A stretch of DNA of 64,000 nt, from the NCBI GenBank assembly GCA_964483105.1, contig CAYZZU010000003.1, forward strand, positions 58,453-122,452, read 5' to 3'. A program made the translations under genes and the position numbers. The stretch comes from CAYZZU01 sp964483105. GTDB lineage: Bacteria; CG2-30-53-67. This document shows positions 1 through 8,200 of this stretch, piece after piece; position 1 is the stretch's first letter, and each line of letters begins with the position of its first letter. A model generated the notes under the pieces. The model worked only from the letters and a program-made list of their open reading frames with translations. It was not told the DNA's origin and did no database searches.

Positions 1-19
1 GGTCATTAAGGTTTACTGA
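1..19 (+). CDS. Possible last codons of flgD (partial)
   Basis: The first bases can be read in the second frame as V-I-K-V-Y followed by TGA. FlgD (hook cap) often lies just before the TIGR02530-type gene and flgE, so this could be its C-terminus. Only five codons are visible, so the call rests on gene order alone. Confidence 0.2.
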
Positions 20-72
20 CCGGCGCCCGGTTCCTGTTTTTATTCTTTGCAAAAGAGAAAGGGGGTGTAAAA

Positions 73-441
73 ATGGTTCAGGGGATCCGGTTTCCGGTTC
101 CGCCGTCCATTCCAGAAGGAACAGGGAAAACGGGGCCGAAACCGGGCGGCGCTTTTGACGCGCTTCTTCGCCGGGAAATCGATCAGCGGGAGGTCCGTTT
201 TTCGCGGCATGCCGTGGATCGGATGTCGAGCAGAAATATCCGGGTAGGGCCTGAGGAGATGGCGAAGATCCGTCAGGCCATGGATCATGCCGTTCGAAAG
301 GGAGCGAAGGACTCCCTCTTCATGACGGATCAACACGCCTTCATCGTCAGCGTGGAAAACCGGACGGTGGTGACAGCCATGGACAGGTCGTCCATGAGAA
401 ACAACCTGTTCACCCACATCGACAGTGCGGTGATTTTGTAG
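73..441 (+). CDS. TIGR02530-family flagellar operon protein
   Basis: This 122-residue protein carries the family signature: a central stretch rich in H-A-x-D-R-x-x-S-R-N-I, then K-G-A-K-D-S-L, A-F-I-V-S-V-x-N-R-T-V-V-T-A, and a C-terminus ending N-x-F-T-H-I-D. Members lie in hook operons beside flgD and flgE in many Gram-positive and delta-type bacteria. Their molecular role is not firmly established, although a hook-assembly accessory role is likely. A purine-rich ribosome site (AAAGGGGG) precedes the ATG. The gene ends 141 bp before flgE. There is no signal peptide or membrane segment, so it should be cytoplasmic or exported through the flagellar gate. Confidence 0.85.
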   Translation: MVQGIRFPVPPSIPEGTGKTGPKPGGAFDALLRREIDQREVRFSRHAVDRMSSRNIRVGPEEMAKIRQAMDHAVRKGAKDSLFMTDQHAFIVSVENRTVVTAMDRSSMRNNLFTHIDSAVIL

Positions 442-582
442 CATCCGGGGAAGGCCCGGATTTCAGAGAAAACATGAATTCATCAGGCCGGACCCGAATC
501 AGGGAGGCCTGCCGCCGTGGATCGATTGAAGCGGCGGATCATGGAACCGGAGAGCATCCGGTTCCAAGAAGGAGGGTTTGCA

Positions 583-2214
583 ATGACCATTTTAAGTTCG
601 CTCTATTCCGGTGTGAGCGGTTTGGCGACGAACGGGAATGCCCTCTCCATCATCGGAGACAACATCGCCAACGTCAACACCATCGGATACAAGATCAGCC
701 GTCCGACATTCGCGGATGTGATGGCCTCCAGTCTCGCCGGAGCGGGCCGGAACCAGATCGGGCAGGGGGCGCGCATGGTGTCCGTGGATGTTCAGTTCAC
801 TCAGGGGTCCTTCCAGACAACGACGAACCCCACCGATCTTTCAATCGATGGGAAGGGTTTTTTCATCCTGAAGGATGCCAATGGAGTCTATTACACCCGT
901 GCGGGTCAGTTTAATATCGACAAGAGCGGGGACCTGGTCAATCCGGAAGGTCTCCAGGTGCAGGGGTACGGTGTCGATACTTCCGGGAATATCACCGGCG
1001 CACTGGGAAAGATCAACATCACCGGAGTCTCTTCCGCGCCCAAGGCCACCAGTTCCGTTGAGGTGGATGCGAACCTGGATTCCAGGGAGACCGCCCTGGG
1101 ATCTTCCCAGACGGTCCTCTCCGGAACCTCGGCAGGCACGTCCGTGAGCGCGGGCACGACGCTGACGATCAACCTGGACGGAGACGGGGCGCAGAGCATC
1201 ACGCTTGCCGCCAACAGCACGGGTGCGGCCATCGCCGCCGATATTCAGTCCAAAGTGAGGGCGCTGACGGCGGCCACATCCTCCAATCAACCCGCCTTTG
1301 ACAACTTTACCTGCACCTACAATTCCTCCACCGGGATGTACAAGCTGGTTTCCGGGACCAACACATCCAGTTCGTCCGTCTCGGTGACGGGCGGAACGGC
1401 CCAGTCCACCCTCAAGTTGGACAGCGCCGGAGGAGTGAGCACGACCGGAGGATTCGATGTGAGCGATCCCCTGAATACATCGAACTTTTCGACAGCCCTG
1501 ACCGTCTACGACTCCCTGGGGAACAGTCATCAGTTGAATATTTATTTCCGGAAGGATGCGGCCAACGATTGGAGCTGGTACGCCGTCGTGAATTCCAGTG
1601 ACAATGCGAACGGAACAGGGGATCAGGTGCAGGGACGCGGCAATATGATGTTCAGCACGGCGGGGGTGCTGTCCGATCAGGACAGCATGACCAGCCCCAC
1701 TGGAGGATTCGACTTTACCGGAGGCGGAAGCCTCAACCAGAGCATTTCCTTTGACTTTGGAACGCCCGTCTCCAGCAGCGGAACCGGCTCCGACGGAATC
1801 ACCCAGTTCGGCCTGACCTCGGCGACCAGTTTCCAGAACCAGGACGGATACACATCGGGATCGCTTCAGAACATCACGGTCAGTTCGGATGGTCTCATTT
1901 CAGGAAATTTTTCAAACGGAAGAACGTCCACGATCGCCCAGATCGCCCTGGCCAACTTCCAGAGTAACGAGGGGTTGACCCGGCTCGGAGGAAACCTTTT
2001 CCTGGAATCCGCCCTCTCGGGACAGCCGATTATCGGACAGCCCGGGTCCGGGGGGAGAGGGAATGTCAGTTCCAATTCGCTCGAACAGTCCACCGTGGAC
2101 CTGGCCCAGGAGTTTGTGAATATGATCACGAGCCAGCGGGGGTTCCAGGCGAATTCCAGAACCATCACGACGACCGATCAACTCCTCCAGGAGCTGATCA
2201 ATCTGAAACGGTAA
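583..2214 (+). CDS. flgE: Flagellar hook protein FlgE
   Basis: FlgE polymerises into the hook, the universal joint between basal body and filament, after export through the type III gate. The N-terminus (L-S-S-L-Y-S-G-V-S-G-L then D-N-I-A-N-V-N-T-I-G-Y-K) is the flagellar rod/hook motif, and the C-terminus (S-x-V-D-L-A-Q-E-F-V-N-M-I-T-x-Q-R-G-F-Q-A-N-S) forms the matching D0 helix. A central Ser/Thr/Gly-rich domain of about 350 residues is the variable outer part. The start at 583 is chosen because AAGGAGG sits 7 bp upstream and the hook motif begins at once; the longer frame from 517 would add 22 unrelated residues. Length is 543 aa, somewhat longer than enterobacterial FlgE (about 400), as is common in delta-type bacteria. 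Confidence 0.95.
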   Translation: MTILSSLYSGVSGLATNGNALSIIGDNIANVNTIGYKISRPTFADVMASSLAGAGRNQIGQGARMVSVDVQFTQGSFQTTTNPTDLSIDGKGFFILKDANGVYYTRAGQFNIDKSGDLVNPEGLQVQGYGVDTSGNITGALGKINITGVSSAPKATSSVEVDANLDSRETALGSSQTVLSGTSAGTSVSAGTTLTINLDGDGAQSITLAANSTGAAIAADIQSKVRALTAATSSNQPAFDNFTCTYNSSTGMYKLVSGTNTSSSSVSVTGGTAQSTLKLDSAGGVSTTGGFDVSDPLNTSNFSTALTVYDSLGNSHQLNIYFRKDAANDWSWYAVVNSSDNANGTGDQVQGRGNMMFSTAGVLSDQDSMTSPTGGFDFTGGGSLNQSISFDFGTPVSSSGTGSDGITQFGLTSATSFQNQDGYTSGSLQNITVSSDGLISGNFSNGRTSTIAQIALANFQSNEGLTRLGGNLFLESALSGQPIIGQPGSGGRGNVSSNSLEQSTVDLAQEFVNMITSQRGFQANSRTITTTDQLLQELINLKR

Positions 2215-2256
2215 TCTCTTCCCTGAGCCAGGGGTGAAACACTGACTCAGGAATCA

Positions 2257-2317
2257 GCGGGCAGGGTAGGGCTTGCCCCACCGATTGGACCTGTGGGTAG
2301 AACCCCACCCTGCCCGC
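2257..2317. repeat. Imperfect inverted repeat downstream of flgE
   Basis: GCGGGCAGGGT (2257-2267) is perfectly complementary to ACCCTGCCCGC (2307-2317), with a 39-nt GC-rich spacer that can fold further. It lies 43 bp past the flgE stop. No U-tract follows, so it is not a classical terminator. It may act as one all the same, or be a dispersed palindromic repeat. Confidence 0.5.
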
Positions 2318-2319
2318 TC

Positions 2320-2950
2320 AAGACACTGCAAGCCTCTCCGCATTACCGCATACTCCAGGAAGGAGATGGAGGGCATGAAGAAGGAAATTTCGTTTCCTCC
2401 GTGCCCTGATTTATTGTTGTCAAGCAACTTTTCTCAAGACTCCGTTCTTTCTCCTACCAACCCCGGAAGTTCATTGCAACAACGGGGATCCCGTCATTCC
2501 CCCTAAGCTCTACAACTCATTGTTTTTGTTCATTTTATTTGCTCGTCCAAAGAAAACGAACCAAAAGAAAGGACGCCCCGCCATTCGGTCCCGCTTCCAG
2601 CGGGACTCCCCTGCGCTTCTCGAAAGGTCGGGGGGCTCGATAACACGCTGCGCGTGGTCTCCGTGTGCTCTGTGGTCGCGAACCATATTCACCCTGAATA
2701 GCTGAACCGTTACGTCAAAGGACTGACTCCATTCACCAAAGTTGACAGGATTTTCGGCCGTTATACGTGATTTCCGGCGTCCGGGAATGCTCAGAACATC
2801 TACGCCGCGACCGAAAATGATGTTTCTCCGCGTGTGCGTGCCTGAAGAATCCAGTGATTTCGTGGGGATAGAAATGTACAAAACAGAAAAAGATCCGATG
2901 GGTGTTTTATCAGGAAAAAGGATGAAGCACAGGGGCGATTCCTCCCTGTT
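2320..2950. other. Long non-coding gap with a dispersed-repeat-like block
   Basis: No convincing gene is seen here. The block at about 2520-2660 (lower-strand reading F-F-W-F-V-F-F-G-R-A-N-K) resembles a non-coding element that recurs between genes in many proteobacteria and is often mis-called as short ORFs. Short ORFs on both strands lack ribosome sites and family resemblance. In many delta-type genomes flbD or further hook genes lie at this point in the order; none is visible here. Confidence 0.4.
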
Positions 2951-2966
2951 TGGCACAGGGATTGCT
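2951..2966 (+). promoter_or_regulatory. Sigma-54 promoter for the motA-fliA operon
   Basis: TGGCACAGGGATTGCT matches the -24/-12 consensus TGGCAC-N5-TTGCW at every fixed position with correct GG-to-GC spacing. It lies 49 bp upstream of the motA ATG, after a long gene-free stretch, which is where an operon promoter is expected. It also shows that the longer TTG start for motA, which overlaps it, is not used. An NtrC-type activator (FleQ/FlrC/FlgR class) would be required; none of the flagellar type is in the window. Confidence 0.85.
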
Positions 2967-3015
2967 AAATATCCCCATGAGATTCGGTTTTTTGAATGAT
3001 TGGATAGGGAACGCA

Positions 3016-3780
3016 ATGGATATTGCCACAATTATCGGGATTGTAACGGCCTTTGCCCTCGTGTTGATCGCGATCTTCATGGGGAGCGGGCTGACGATCT
3101 TTATTGACGTCCCTTCTCTTGCCATCGTGGTCGGTGGTGTGATCGGCGTGACCCTGATCAACTACCCGCTTTCCGACGTGCTCAAGGTGGCCAGTGTGGC
3201 CATGAAGACCCTGTTCCCGACGCGGAGCAACCCCACCGAATTCGTAAAAAGGCTGGTTGAGTTCTCCGGTGTCGCGCGCAAGGAGGGGATCCTGGCCCTG
3301 GAAAACGCGGCGGAAGGGATTAAACATGACTTCTTCCGGAAGGGGATTCAACTGGCCGTGGATGGAATGGAGAACCAGGTGATTCGTGAAATCCTTGAGA
3401 TCGAGACGCAGAAGTTGGAGGACCGGCATAAACTGGGCGCGGAAATCCTCAACGCCATGGGGACCTACGCGCCCGCCATGGGGATGATCGGGACCCTGAT
3501 CGGTCTGGTGCAGATGTTGCAGACGATGAACGATCCGAGCACCATCGGCCCGGCCATGGCGGTCGCCCTGATTACCACGTTTTACGGGTCTATCCTCGCC
3601 AATATGCTGTTTCTGCCGATGGCGGGGAAGCTGAAGAACTCCAGCGCGAAAGAGATTTTCACCAATGAATTGATCATGGAGGGAATCCTCGCGATCAGTA
3701 ACGGTGAAAATCCCCGTATGGTGGAGCAGAAGCTCCACGCGTTTATGGCCCCGAAACAGAGGAAGTCGAGCTTTGATTAG
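3016..3780 (+). CDS. motA: Flagellar motor stator protein MotA (PomA-like)
   Basis: MotA is the ion-channel stator subunit that pushes on FliG; it works with MotB in the inner membrane. This 254-residue protein has four hydrophobic segments, a cytoplasmic loop, and the family region A-P-A-M-G-M-I-G-T-L-I-G-L-V near the third membrane segment. The N-terminus (M-D-I-A-T-I-I-G-I, then F-I-D-V-P-S-L-A-I-V-V-G-G) is closer to the PomA type than to E. coli MotA. The ATG at 3016 has AGGGA upstream. It is the first gene of a run of about 12 kb of flagellar genes. Confidence 0.93.
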   Translation: MDIATIIGIVTAFALVLIAIFMGSGLTIFIDVPSLAIVVGGVIGVTLINYPLSDVLKVASVAMKTLFPTRSNPTEFVKRLVEFSGVARKEGILALENAAEGIKHDFFRKGIQLAVDGMENQVIREILEIETQKLEDRHKLGAEILNAMGTYAPAMGMIGTLIGLVQMLQTMNDPSTIGPAMAVALITTFYGSILANMLFLPMAGKLKNSSAKEIFTNELIMEGILAISNGENPRMVEQKLHAFMAPKQRKSSFD

Positions 3781-3809
3781 GGGAGGATCGGCCTGAGATG
3801 AGGTGATGA

Positions 3810-4649
3810 ATGGCCAGGAAAAAAAAAGGGTGTGACTGTGAGCCGGGACTCCCCGGATGGATGGCCACCTTTTCGGATATGATGACTCTGCTTTTAACCT
3901 TTTTTGTGTTGCTTCTTTCCATGTCTTCTTTGGATCAGCAGAAATTGAAGGAAGCGCTCGGTTCCCTGAGGGGATCTCTCGGGGTTCTGGAGGGGGGGAC
4001 CAAGACGGAGTACAATGTTCAGGAACTGATTCCGTCTCTGGAGTTCGTACCCGTTTCCCCCAGGAAGCTGGCCGAAGAAAAGTTCAACCGTATCCGTCGG
4101 GAAATTTTCAAGGCGGGGATGAACCGGAAGGTCCGGGCCGATCGCACCGAAGAAGGGATCCTTCTGCAGGTTGACAACCGGATCCTGTTTGGAAAAGGGA
4201 AGGCGACGATTGAACCCGGGGCCTTCGCCACACTGCACGCCATCGCCGGAATTCTGCGGGGGCATGGAGGAGATATCCGGATCGAGGGGCATACCGACAA
4301 CATCCCGATCCATACGAAACGTTATCCCTCCAACTGGGAACTCTCCACAACCCGGGCCGTGAATGTACTCCGGTATCTGATCGAGAAAGAGAAGATGGAT
4401 CCAACCAAATTCTCGGCTGTGGGGTACGGGGAGACCCGTCCGGTTTTTTCCAACGCGACGCCTGAGGGAAGGGCCGGTAATCGGAGAGTGACCTTCGTGT
4501 TGATTGATCCGAAGGTACGAGCGACCGGCACTTTGAAAGAGAACCGTCACCGGAAGGGGTCTCTGAGACCCGCGAAAAGGAAGAAGCCGGGTTTCCACTT
4601 TTCGTTCAATCTGAGAAAGGAACAGCAACATTCGAGAGGAGAAGAATAG
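3810..4649 (+). CDS. motB: Flagellar motor stator protein MotB (PomB-like)
   Basis: MotB anchors the stator to peptidoglycan and carries the ion-binding aspartate. A short basic N-terminus leads into a single membrane helix containing F-S-D-M-M-T-L-L-L-T-F-F-V-L-L-L-S, where D23 is the expected ion-binding residue. After a plug/linker, an OmpA-type peptidoglycan-binding domain (about residues 125-235) shows G-H-T-D-N-I-P and N-W-E-L-S-T-x-R-A. The F-F-V-L-L-L-S pattern resembles sodium-type PomB, but ion use cannot be decided from sequence alone. Two cysteines near the N-terminus (C8, C10) are unusual. The stop codon abuts the fliL ATG. Confidence 0.93.
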   Translation: MARKKKGCDCEPGLPGWMATFSDMMTLLLTFFVLLLSMSSLDQQKLKEALGSLRGSLGVLEGGTKTEYNVQELIPSLEFVPVSPRKLAEEKFNRIRREIFKAGMNRKVRADRTEEGILLQVDNRILFGKGKATIEPGAFATLHAIAGILRGHGGDIRIEGHTDNIPIHTKRYPSNWELSTTRAVNVLRYLIEKEKMDPTKFSAVGYGETRPVFSNATPEGRAGNRRVTFVLIDPKVRATGTLKENRHRKGSLRPAKRKKPGFHFSFNLRKEQQHSRGEE

Positions 4650-5171
4650 ATGGCCGAGAAAGAGAAAGACAAAGAGATCCCGGAAGAAGGCGACGGGAAG
4701 GAGAAGGGGAAAAAGTCCAAGGGAAAGCTGATCCTGATTCTGTCATTGAGTTTCCTTCTCTTGGGAGGGGGCGGATTCGCGGTTTACAAATTGGTCCTGG
4801 ACAAGCCCCAGGCCGCGGAGGTGGAGAAAACGGAGAAAAAATCCGGGAAGCAGGACCTGGAGAAGATCGTCGGGACCATGGTTCCCCTGGACACCTTCCT
4901 GGTGAACATCGACGATGGGAAAGAGACCCGTTTTCTGAAGACCACCCTGACGTTGGAACTCGAAAACGAGGACCTTCAGGAGGAGATTACGAAAAGGATG
5001 CCTCAGATACGCGATACCATTCTCCTTCTGCTGAGCAGCAAGCATTTCTCTGACATCCGGAGCTTTGACGGGAAGTACATCCTTCGGGAAGAGATTCTGG
5101 ATCAGCTCAACGGGATTCTGGTGACGGGCAGAATCAAAAATGTCTATTTCACCGAATTTGTCGTTCAATAG
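4650..5171 (+). CDS. fliL: Flagellar basal body-associated protein FliL
   Basis: FliL is a single-span inner-membrane protein with a periplasmic domain that surrounds and stabilises the stator under load. This protein (173 aa) has a highly charged Lys/Glu-rich cytoplasmic N-terminus of about 28 residues, one membrane helix (about 29-50), a Lys-rich linker, and a periplasmic domain with F-L-V-N-I-D-D-G-K and F-L-K-T-T-L-T-L-E-L, typical of the family. The position directly after motB and before fliM is canonical. GAGGAGAAG upstream serves as ribosome site inside the motB 3' end. Confidence 0.92.
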   Translation: MAEKEKDKEIPEEGDGKEKGKKSKGKLILILSLSFLLLGGGGFAVYKLVLDKPQAAEVEKTEKKSGKQDLEKIVGTMVPLDTFLVNIDDGKETRFLKTTLTLELENEDLQEEITKRMPQIRDTILLLLSSKHFSDIRSFDGKYILREEILDQLNGILVTGRIKNVYFTEFVVQ

Positions 5172-5180
5172 GGGAGCTCC

Positions 5181-6167
5181 ATGGCCGACATCCTGGATCA
5201 AAATGAAGTTGATGCCCTGCTGAACGGGGTTGCCGACGGGACCATTGAGACGGAGACGGATCAGCCGCCCCAGGACGGGGGAGATCTGACCTATGATTTA
5301 ACCAATCCGGAAAAGGTGATCCGGGGGAAGATGGTTTCCCTCCCGGTGATTCATAACCGTTTCGTGAAACTCTTTCAGACCTCTCTGGGGAACCTCCTGC
5401 GCCGGGATGTGGAAGTTCAGGTTCTCAGTTTCGAGGTCATGAAATATATCCGGTTTATCGAAACCATCCCTCTTCCGGCGAGTCTGGGAATCCTCAGGGT
5501 GGAGCCGGATCATCGCGTGATGATCATTGTGATGGACGCGATCATTGTCTTTACGATGATGGATATTCTCTGTGGTGGAACAGGGAGCAGCCACTTCAAG
5601 GTGGAGGGAAGGGATTTTACAAGTATTGAGCAGAAGGTCATTGACAAGGTCGCCACCCTGGCCGCCACCGACCTGACAAAATCCTGGAAATCCATTCTTC
5701 CTCTGGATATTACGCTGGAGAAGACGGAAATCAATCCTCAGTTCGTCACACAGGTTGAGAAAACCGAGACGCTGGTTGTCTTTACCATCGAAGTGGTCAT
5801 CGAGGATACGACCTGTAATATCAGAATCTGTATCCCCTATTCCACCATTGAACCCTACCGGACCCTCCTTTCCGGAGAAGGAGTGGGGGAGAAACTGTTT
5901 CATCAGAACCCGAAGGACTTTCAGGGGCTTCTGGAGAGTCTGAGGGAGACCTCCATTGAGGTGGTTGCCGAGGTGGGGCGAGGCACGGTGACATTTCGGG
6001 ATCTGCTCAATCTGAAGGAGGGAGATATTATTCCACTGGATCGGGAAGAAGAGGGCGTCTGCGACGTCTATTGTGAAGGGGTTTGGAAGTTTCAGGGATT
6101 TGCCGGTCAGCACAAAGGGAACATGGCTGTCCAGATCCGGTCAGCCGTTGATCAAGGAGGAAAGTAG
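5181..6167 (+). CDS. fliM: Flagellar motor switch protein FliM
   Basis: FliM forms the middle of the C-ring and binds CheY-P through its N-terminal peptide, here I-L-D-Q-N-E-V-D-A-L-L-N-G (residues 4-16), the standard CheY-binding motif. The central CheC/CheX-like domain and a C-terminal SpoA domain (about 245-320) are both present at the usual length (328 aa). GGGGAG precedes the ATG nine bases after the fliL stop. Confidence 0.96.
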   Translation: MADILDQNEVDALLNGVADGTIETETDQPPQDGGDLTYDLTNPEKVIRGKMVSLPVIHNRFVKLFQTSLGNLLRRDVEVQVLSFEVMKYIRFIETIPLPASLGILRVEPDHRVMIIVMDAIIVFTMMDILCGGTGSSHFKVEGRDFTSIEQKVIDKVATLAATDLTKSWKSILPLDITLEKTEINPQFVTQVEKTETLVVFTIEVVIEDTTCNIRICIPYSTIEPYRTLLSGEGVGEKLFHQNPKDFQGLLESLRETSIEVVAEVGRGTVTFRDLLNLKEGDIIPLDREEEGVCDVYCEGVWKFQGFAGQHKGNMAVQIRSAVDQGGK

Positions 6168-6170
6168 ACC

Positions 6171-6542
6171 ATGCCGAATCAGGATATCCAGGAACCAACG
6201 ATGATTCAGGAGAACGTGGATGGAAACGGGGGGGAGGGGATGGATCCTTCTTCTCTCCAGGGGAATTCGTCGGATTCTCAGGGACGGGGACTTGATTTTC
6301 TGTTGGATCTTCCCCTTCAGGTATCTGTGGAACTCGGGCGGACGACGATGGTGGTCAATGACATTCTTCAGCTTGCCCAGGGGTCCATCGTGGAACTGGA
6401 GAAAGCTGCGGGGGAAGCATTGGAGATTCTGGTCAATGGAAAACTGATTGCCCGGGGTGAAGTCGTGGCCATCAATGAGAAATTCGGAATCCGTGTAACG
6501 GAGATCCTGTCACCGACCAAACGAATTGAGCAACTGGGATGA
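6171..6542 (+). CDS. fliN: Flagellar motor switch protein FliN
   Basis: FliN lines the bottom of the C-ring and helps dock export substrates. The 123-residue protein has an acidic, low-complexity N-terminal extension (about 40 residues) followed by a SpoA domain: L-D-L-P-L-Q-V-S-V-E-L-G-R-T, then G-S-I-V-E-L, and V-N-G-K-L-I-A-R-G-E-V-V, characteristic of FliN. A strong ribosome site (AAGGAGGAAAG) overlaps the end of fliM. The stop overlaps the fliO ATG (ATGA). Confidence 0.95.
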   Translation: MPNQDIQEPTMIQENVDGNGGEGMDPSSLQGNSSDSQGRGLDFLLDLPLQVSVELGRTTMVVNDILQLAQGSIVELEKAAGEALEILVNGKLIARGEVVAINEKFGIRVTEILSPTKRIEQLG

Positions 6543-7078
6543 TCGAGATGATCCGGAAATACTGGAAGGAAATTTTGTGTGTCGTCATGATTTGCTGCGT
6601 GGGGATTCTTCTTCCCGGCGGTAGAAACGGATTCGCCTCCATTCTTGATTCGGTCTCTCAGGGGATCGTCTCGAAGGAAGTTCCTTCCCATCCCGGGCCG
6701 GTCCGTGAGGGAGGCGGTTTGCCGGAAGCGGGAGAACAGGTTCCGGATCTGTTTCGGACCGCGGTCCGGATGGGCGCTGCATTGATCTTGATCATCGGCG
6801 TGATCCTGATCTTCTCCTACGGGATGCGGCGGATGCTTCATCGGCAGGGGAACTTGGGGGGGAAGGAGACCGTCATCCGGGTGCTGGCCTCCCGTTATCT
6901 GGGAGCCAAGAATTCCCTGTCCGTGATCGATGTCGGAGGAGAACGGTTTGTCATCGGGGTCTCCCCTCAACGGATTACTTTTCTGACCCGTGTTCCGGGA
7001 GAGAGCACGGATGAAGTCTCTTCCGGAAGAGATCCCTCCTTTCAGCATGTGTTGCGGAGATCACTTCATGATCGCTGA
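6539..7078 (+). CDS. fliO: Flagellar biosynthetic protein FliO
   Basis: FliO is a poorly conserved membrane chaperone for assembly of the FliP ring. This protein (179 aa) has a signal-anchor near residues 8-27, a periplasmic stretch of about 45 residues, a second hydrophobic helix (about 79-97) and a cytoplasmic FliO domain with V-L-A-S-R-Y-L-G-A-K-N-S-L-S-V-I-D-V-G. The last motif, plus the place between fliN and fliP, makes the identification. It overlaps fliN by 4 bp and fliP by 11 bp. Confidence 0.85.
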   Translation: MIEMIRKYWKEILCVVMICCVGILLPGGRNGFASILDSVSQGIVSKEVPSHPGPVREGGGLPEAGEQVPDLFRTAVRMGAALILIIGVILIFSYGMRRMLHRQGNLGGKETVIRVLASRYLGAKNSLSVIDVGGERFVIGVSPQRITFLTRVPGESTDEVSSGRDPSFQHVLRRSLHDR

Positions 7079-7880
7079 AACCGAATGGAAGATGATCATG
7101 GCACGGGTTCCCAGTCCCTTGAAGGGGAAGCGCCTTCTCTGGATCGGGCTCTTGGTGATTCTCTTTGGAGTCTTCCCGATCGTTTCCGCCTGGGCGCTCC
7201 CTGTCCCGGATTTTCAGATCCACCTGAGCGATGCATCGGGGCCGGAAGAGGTCTCCACGGCCATACAGGTGTTGATTCTTCTCACGGTACTGACCCTGGC
7301 TCCCGCGATCCTGATTCTGATGACCTCTTTCGTCAGGATCGTGGTTGTACTTTCTTTCCTGAGGCAGGCGATCGGAACCCATCAGGTACCTCCGAACCAG
7401 GTCCTCATCGGGTTGGCCCTGTTCTTAACGTTTTTTATCATGACGCCCGTGTGGCAGCAGATCAATCAGACGGCCCTGCAGCCTTATCTGAATCACCAGA
7501 TTTCTCAGGGGACGGCCCTTGAACGCGCCATGCGGCCGGTTCGGAAGTTTCTTTTCGCTCAGACAAGGAAAAAGGATCTGGCCTTGTGTTTACGATTGTC
7601 GGGCAACAAGAAACCGGCAAACCGGTCCGATGTGGAATCCCTTCCGCTGATCACCGCCTTTGTGATGAGTGAGTTGAAAACGGCTTTTCAGATCGGGTTT
7701 TTAATCTATATCCCTTTTCTGGTACTGGACATGGTGATTGCCAGTATCCTTCTTTCCATGGGGATGATGATGCTGCCGCCGGTGATTATCTCGCTGCCTT
7801 TTAAACTGATGCTGTTCGTCCTGGTGGATGGATGGTATCTCGTTGTCGGATCGTTAATCAAAAGTTTCGGAACTTTTTAG
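7068..7880 (+). CDS. fliP: Flagellar export gate protein FliP
   Basis: FliP forms the pentameric core of the type III export gate with FliQ and FliR. It has a cleavable-type N-terminal signal (hydrophobic core then A-W-A-L-P), followed by the family blocks L-T-L-A-P-A-I-L-I-L-M-T-S-F-V-R-I and F-V-M-S-E-L-K-T-A-F-Q-I-G-F with M-G-M-M-M-L-P-P. The start is uncertain among 7068, 7092 and 7098; 7068 has GGAG upstream and overlaps fliO by 11 bp. The longer frame from 6990 lies inside fliO and is rejected. Confidence 0.95.
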   Translation: MIAETEWKMIMARVPSPLKGKRLLWIGLLVILFGVFPIVSAWALPVPDFQIHLSDASGPEEVSTAIQVLILLTVLTLAPAILILMTSFVRIVVVLSFLRQAIGTHQVPPNQVLIGLALFLTFFIMTPVWQQINQTALQPYLNHQISQGTALERAMRPVRKFLFAQTRKKDLALCLRLSGNKKPANRSDVESLPLITAFVMSELKTAFQIGFLIYIPFLVLDMVIASILLSMGMMMLPPVIISLPFKLMLFVLVDGWYLVVGSLIKSFGTF

Positions 7881-7891
7881 AGAGGACGCAG

Positions 7892-8161
7892 ATGACACCC
7901 CAATTTGTAGTCGGATTCGGAAAGGAGGCGCTGGAATTAACCCTGATGCTTTCCGCTCCGCTCCTGTTGACCGGGATGATTGTCGGGCTGGTGGTCAGCA
8001 TCTTCCAGGCGGCCACTCAGATTCAGGAGATGACCCTGACCTTCGTGCCGAAAATCGTTGCAGTGATCGGCGCCCTGATTTTTTTCGCGCCCTGGCTTTT
8101 GGAGATCATGACCAGCTTCACTACCCGACTCTACACGCAGATACCCATGCTGATCCGGTAG
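7892..8161 (+). CDS. fliQ: Flagellar export gate protein FliQ
   Basis: FliQ is a two-helix gate subunit; four copies wrap the FliP/FliR core. This 89-residue protein has the expected helical hairpin, with L-V-V-S-I-F-Q-A-A-T-Q-I-Q-E-M-T-L-T-F-V-P-K, nearly the family consensus. The start at 7892 has AGAGGA upstream and gives the usual length of 89 aa; the extra 20 residues of the longer frame overlap fliP. Confidence 0.95.
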   Translation: MTPQFVVGFGKEALELTLMLSAPLLLTGMIVGLVVSIFQAATQIQEMTLTFVPKIVAVIGALIFFAPWLLEIMTSFTTRLYTQIPMLIR

Positions 8162-8200
8162 GGATTCGAATCACAACGGAAGAGAACGGAGTCTGAAAAG

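Noticed and set aside
2950..3015. Longer MotA start at TTG 2950
   Set aside because: It overlaps the sigma-54 promoter; family proteins begin at the ATG at 3016.
2510..3031. 173-codon minus-strand frame in the flgE-motA gap
   Set aside because: Its sequence is that of a non-coding repeat, and its start runs over the sigma-54 promoter and motA 5' end.
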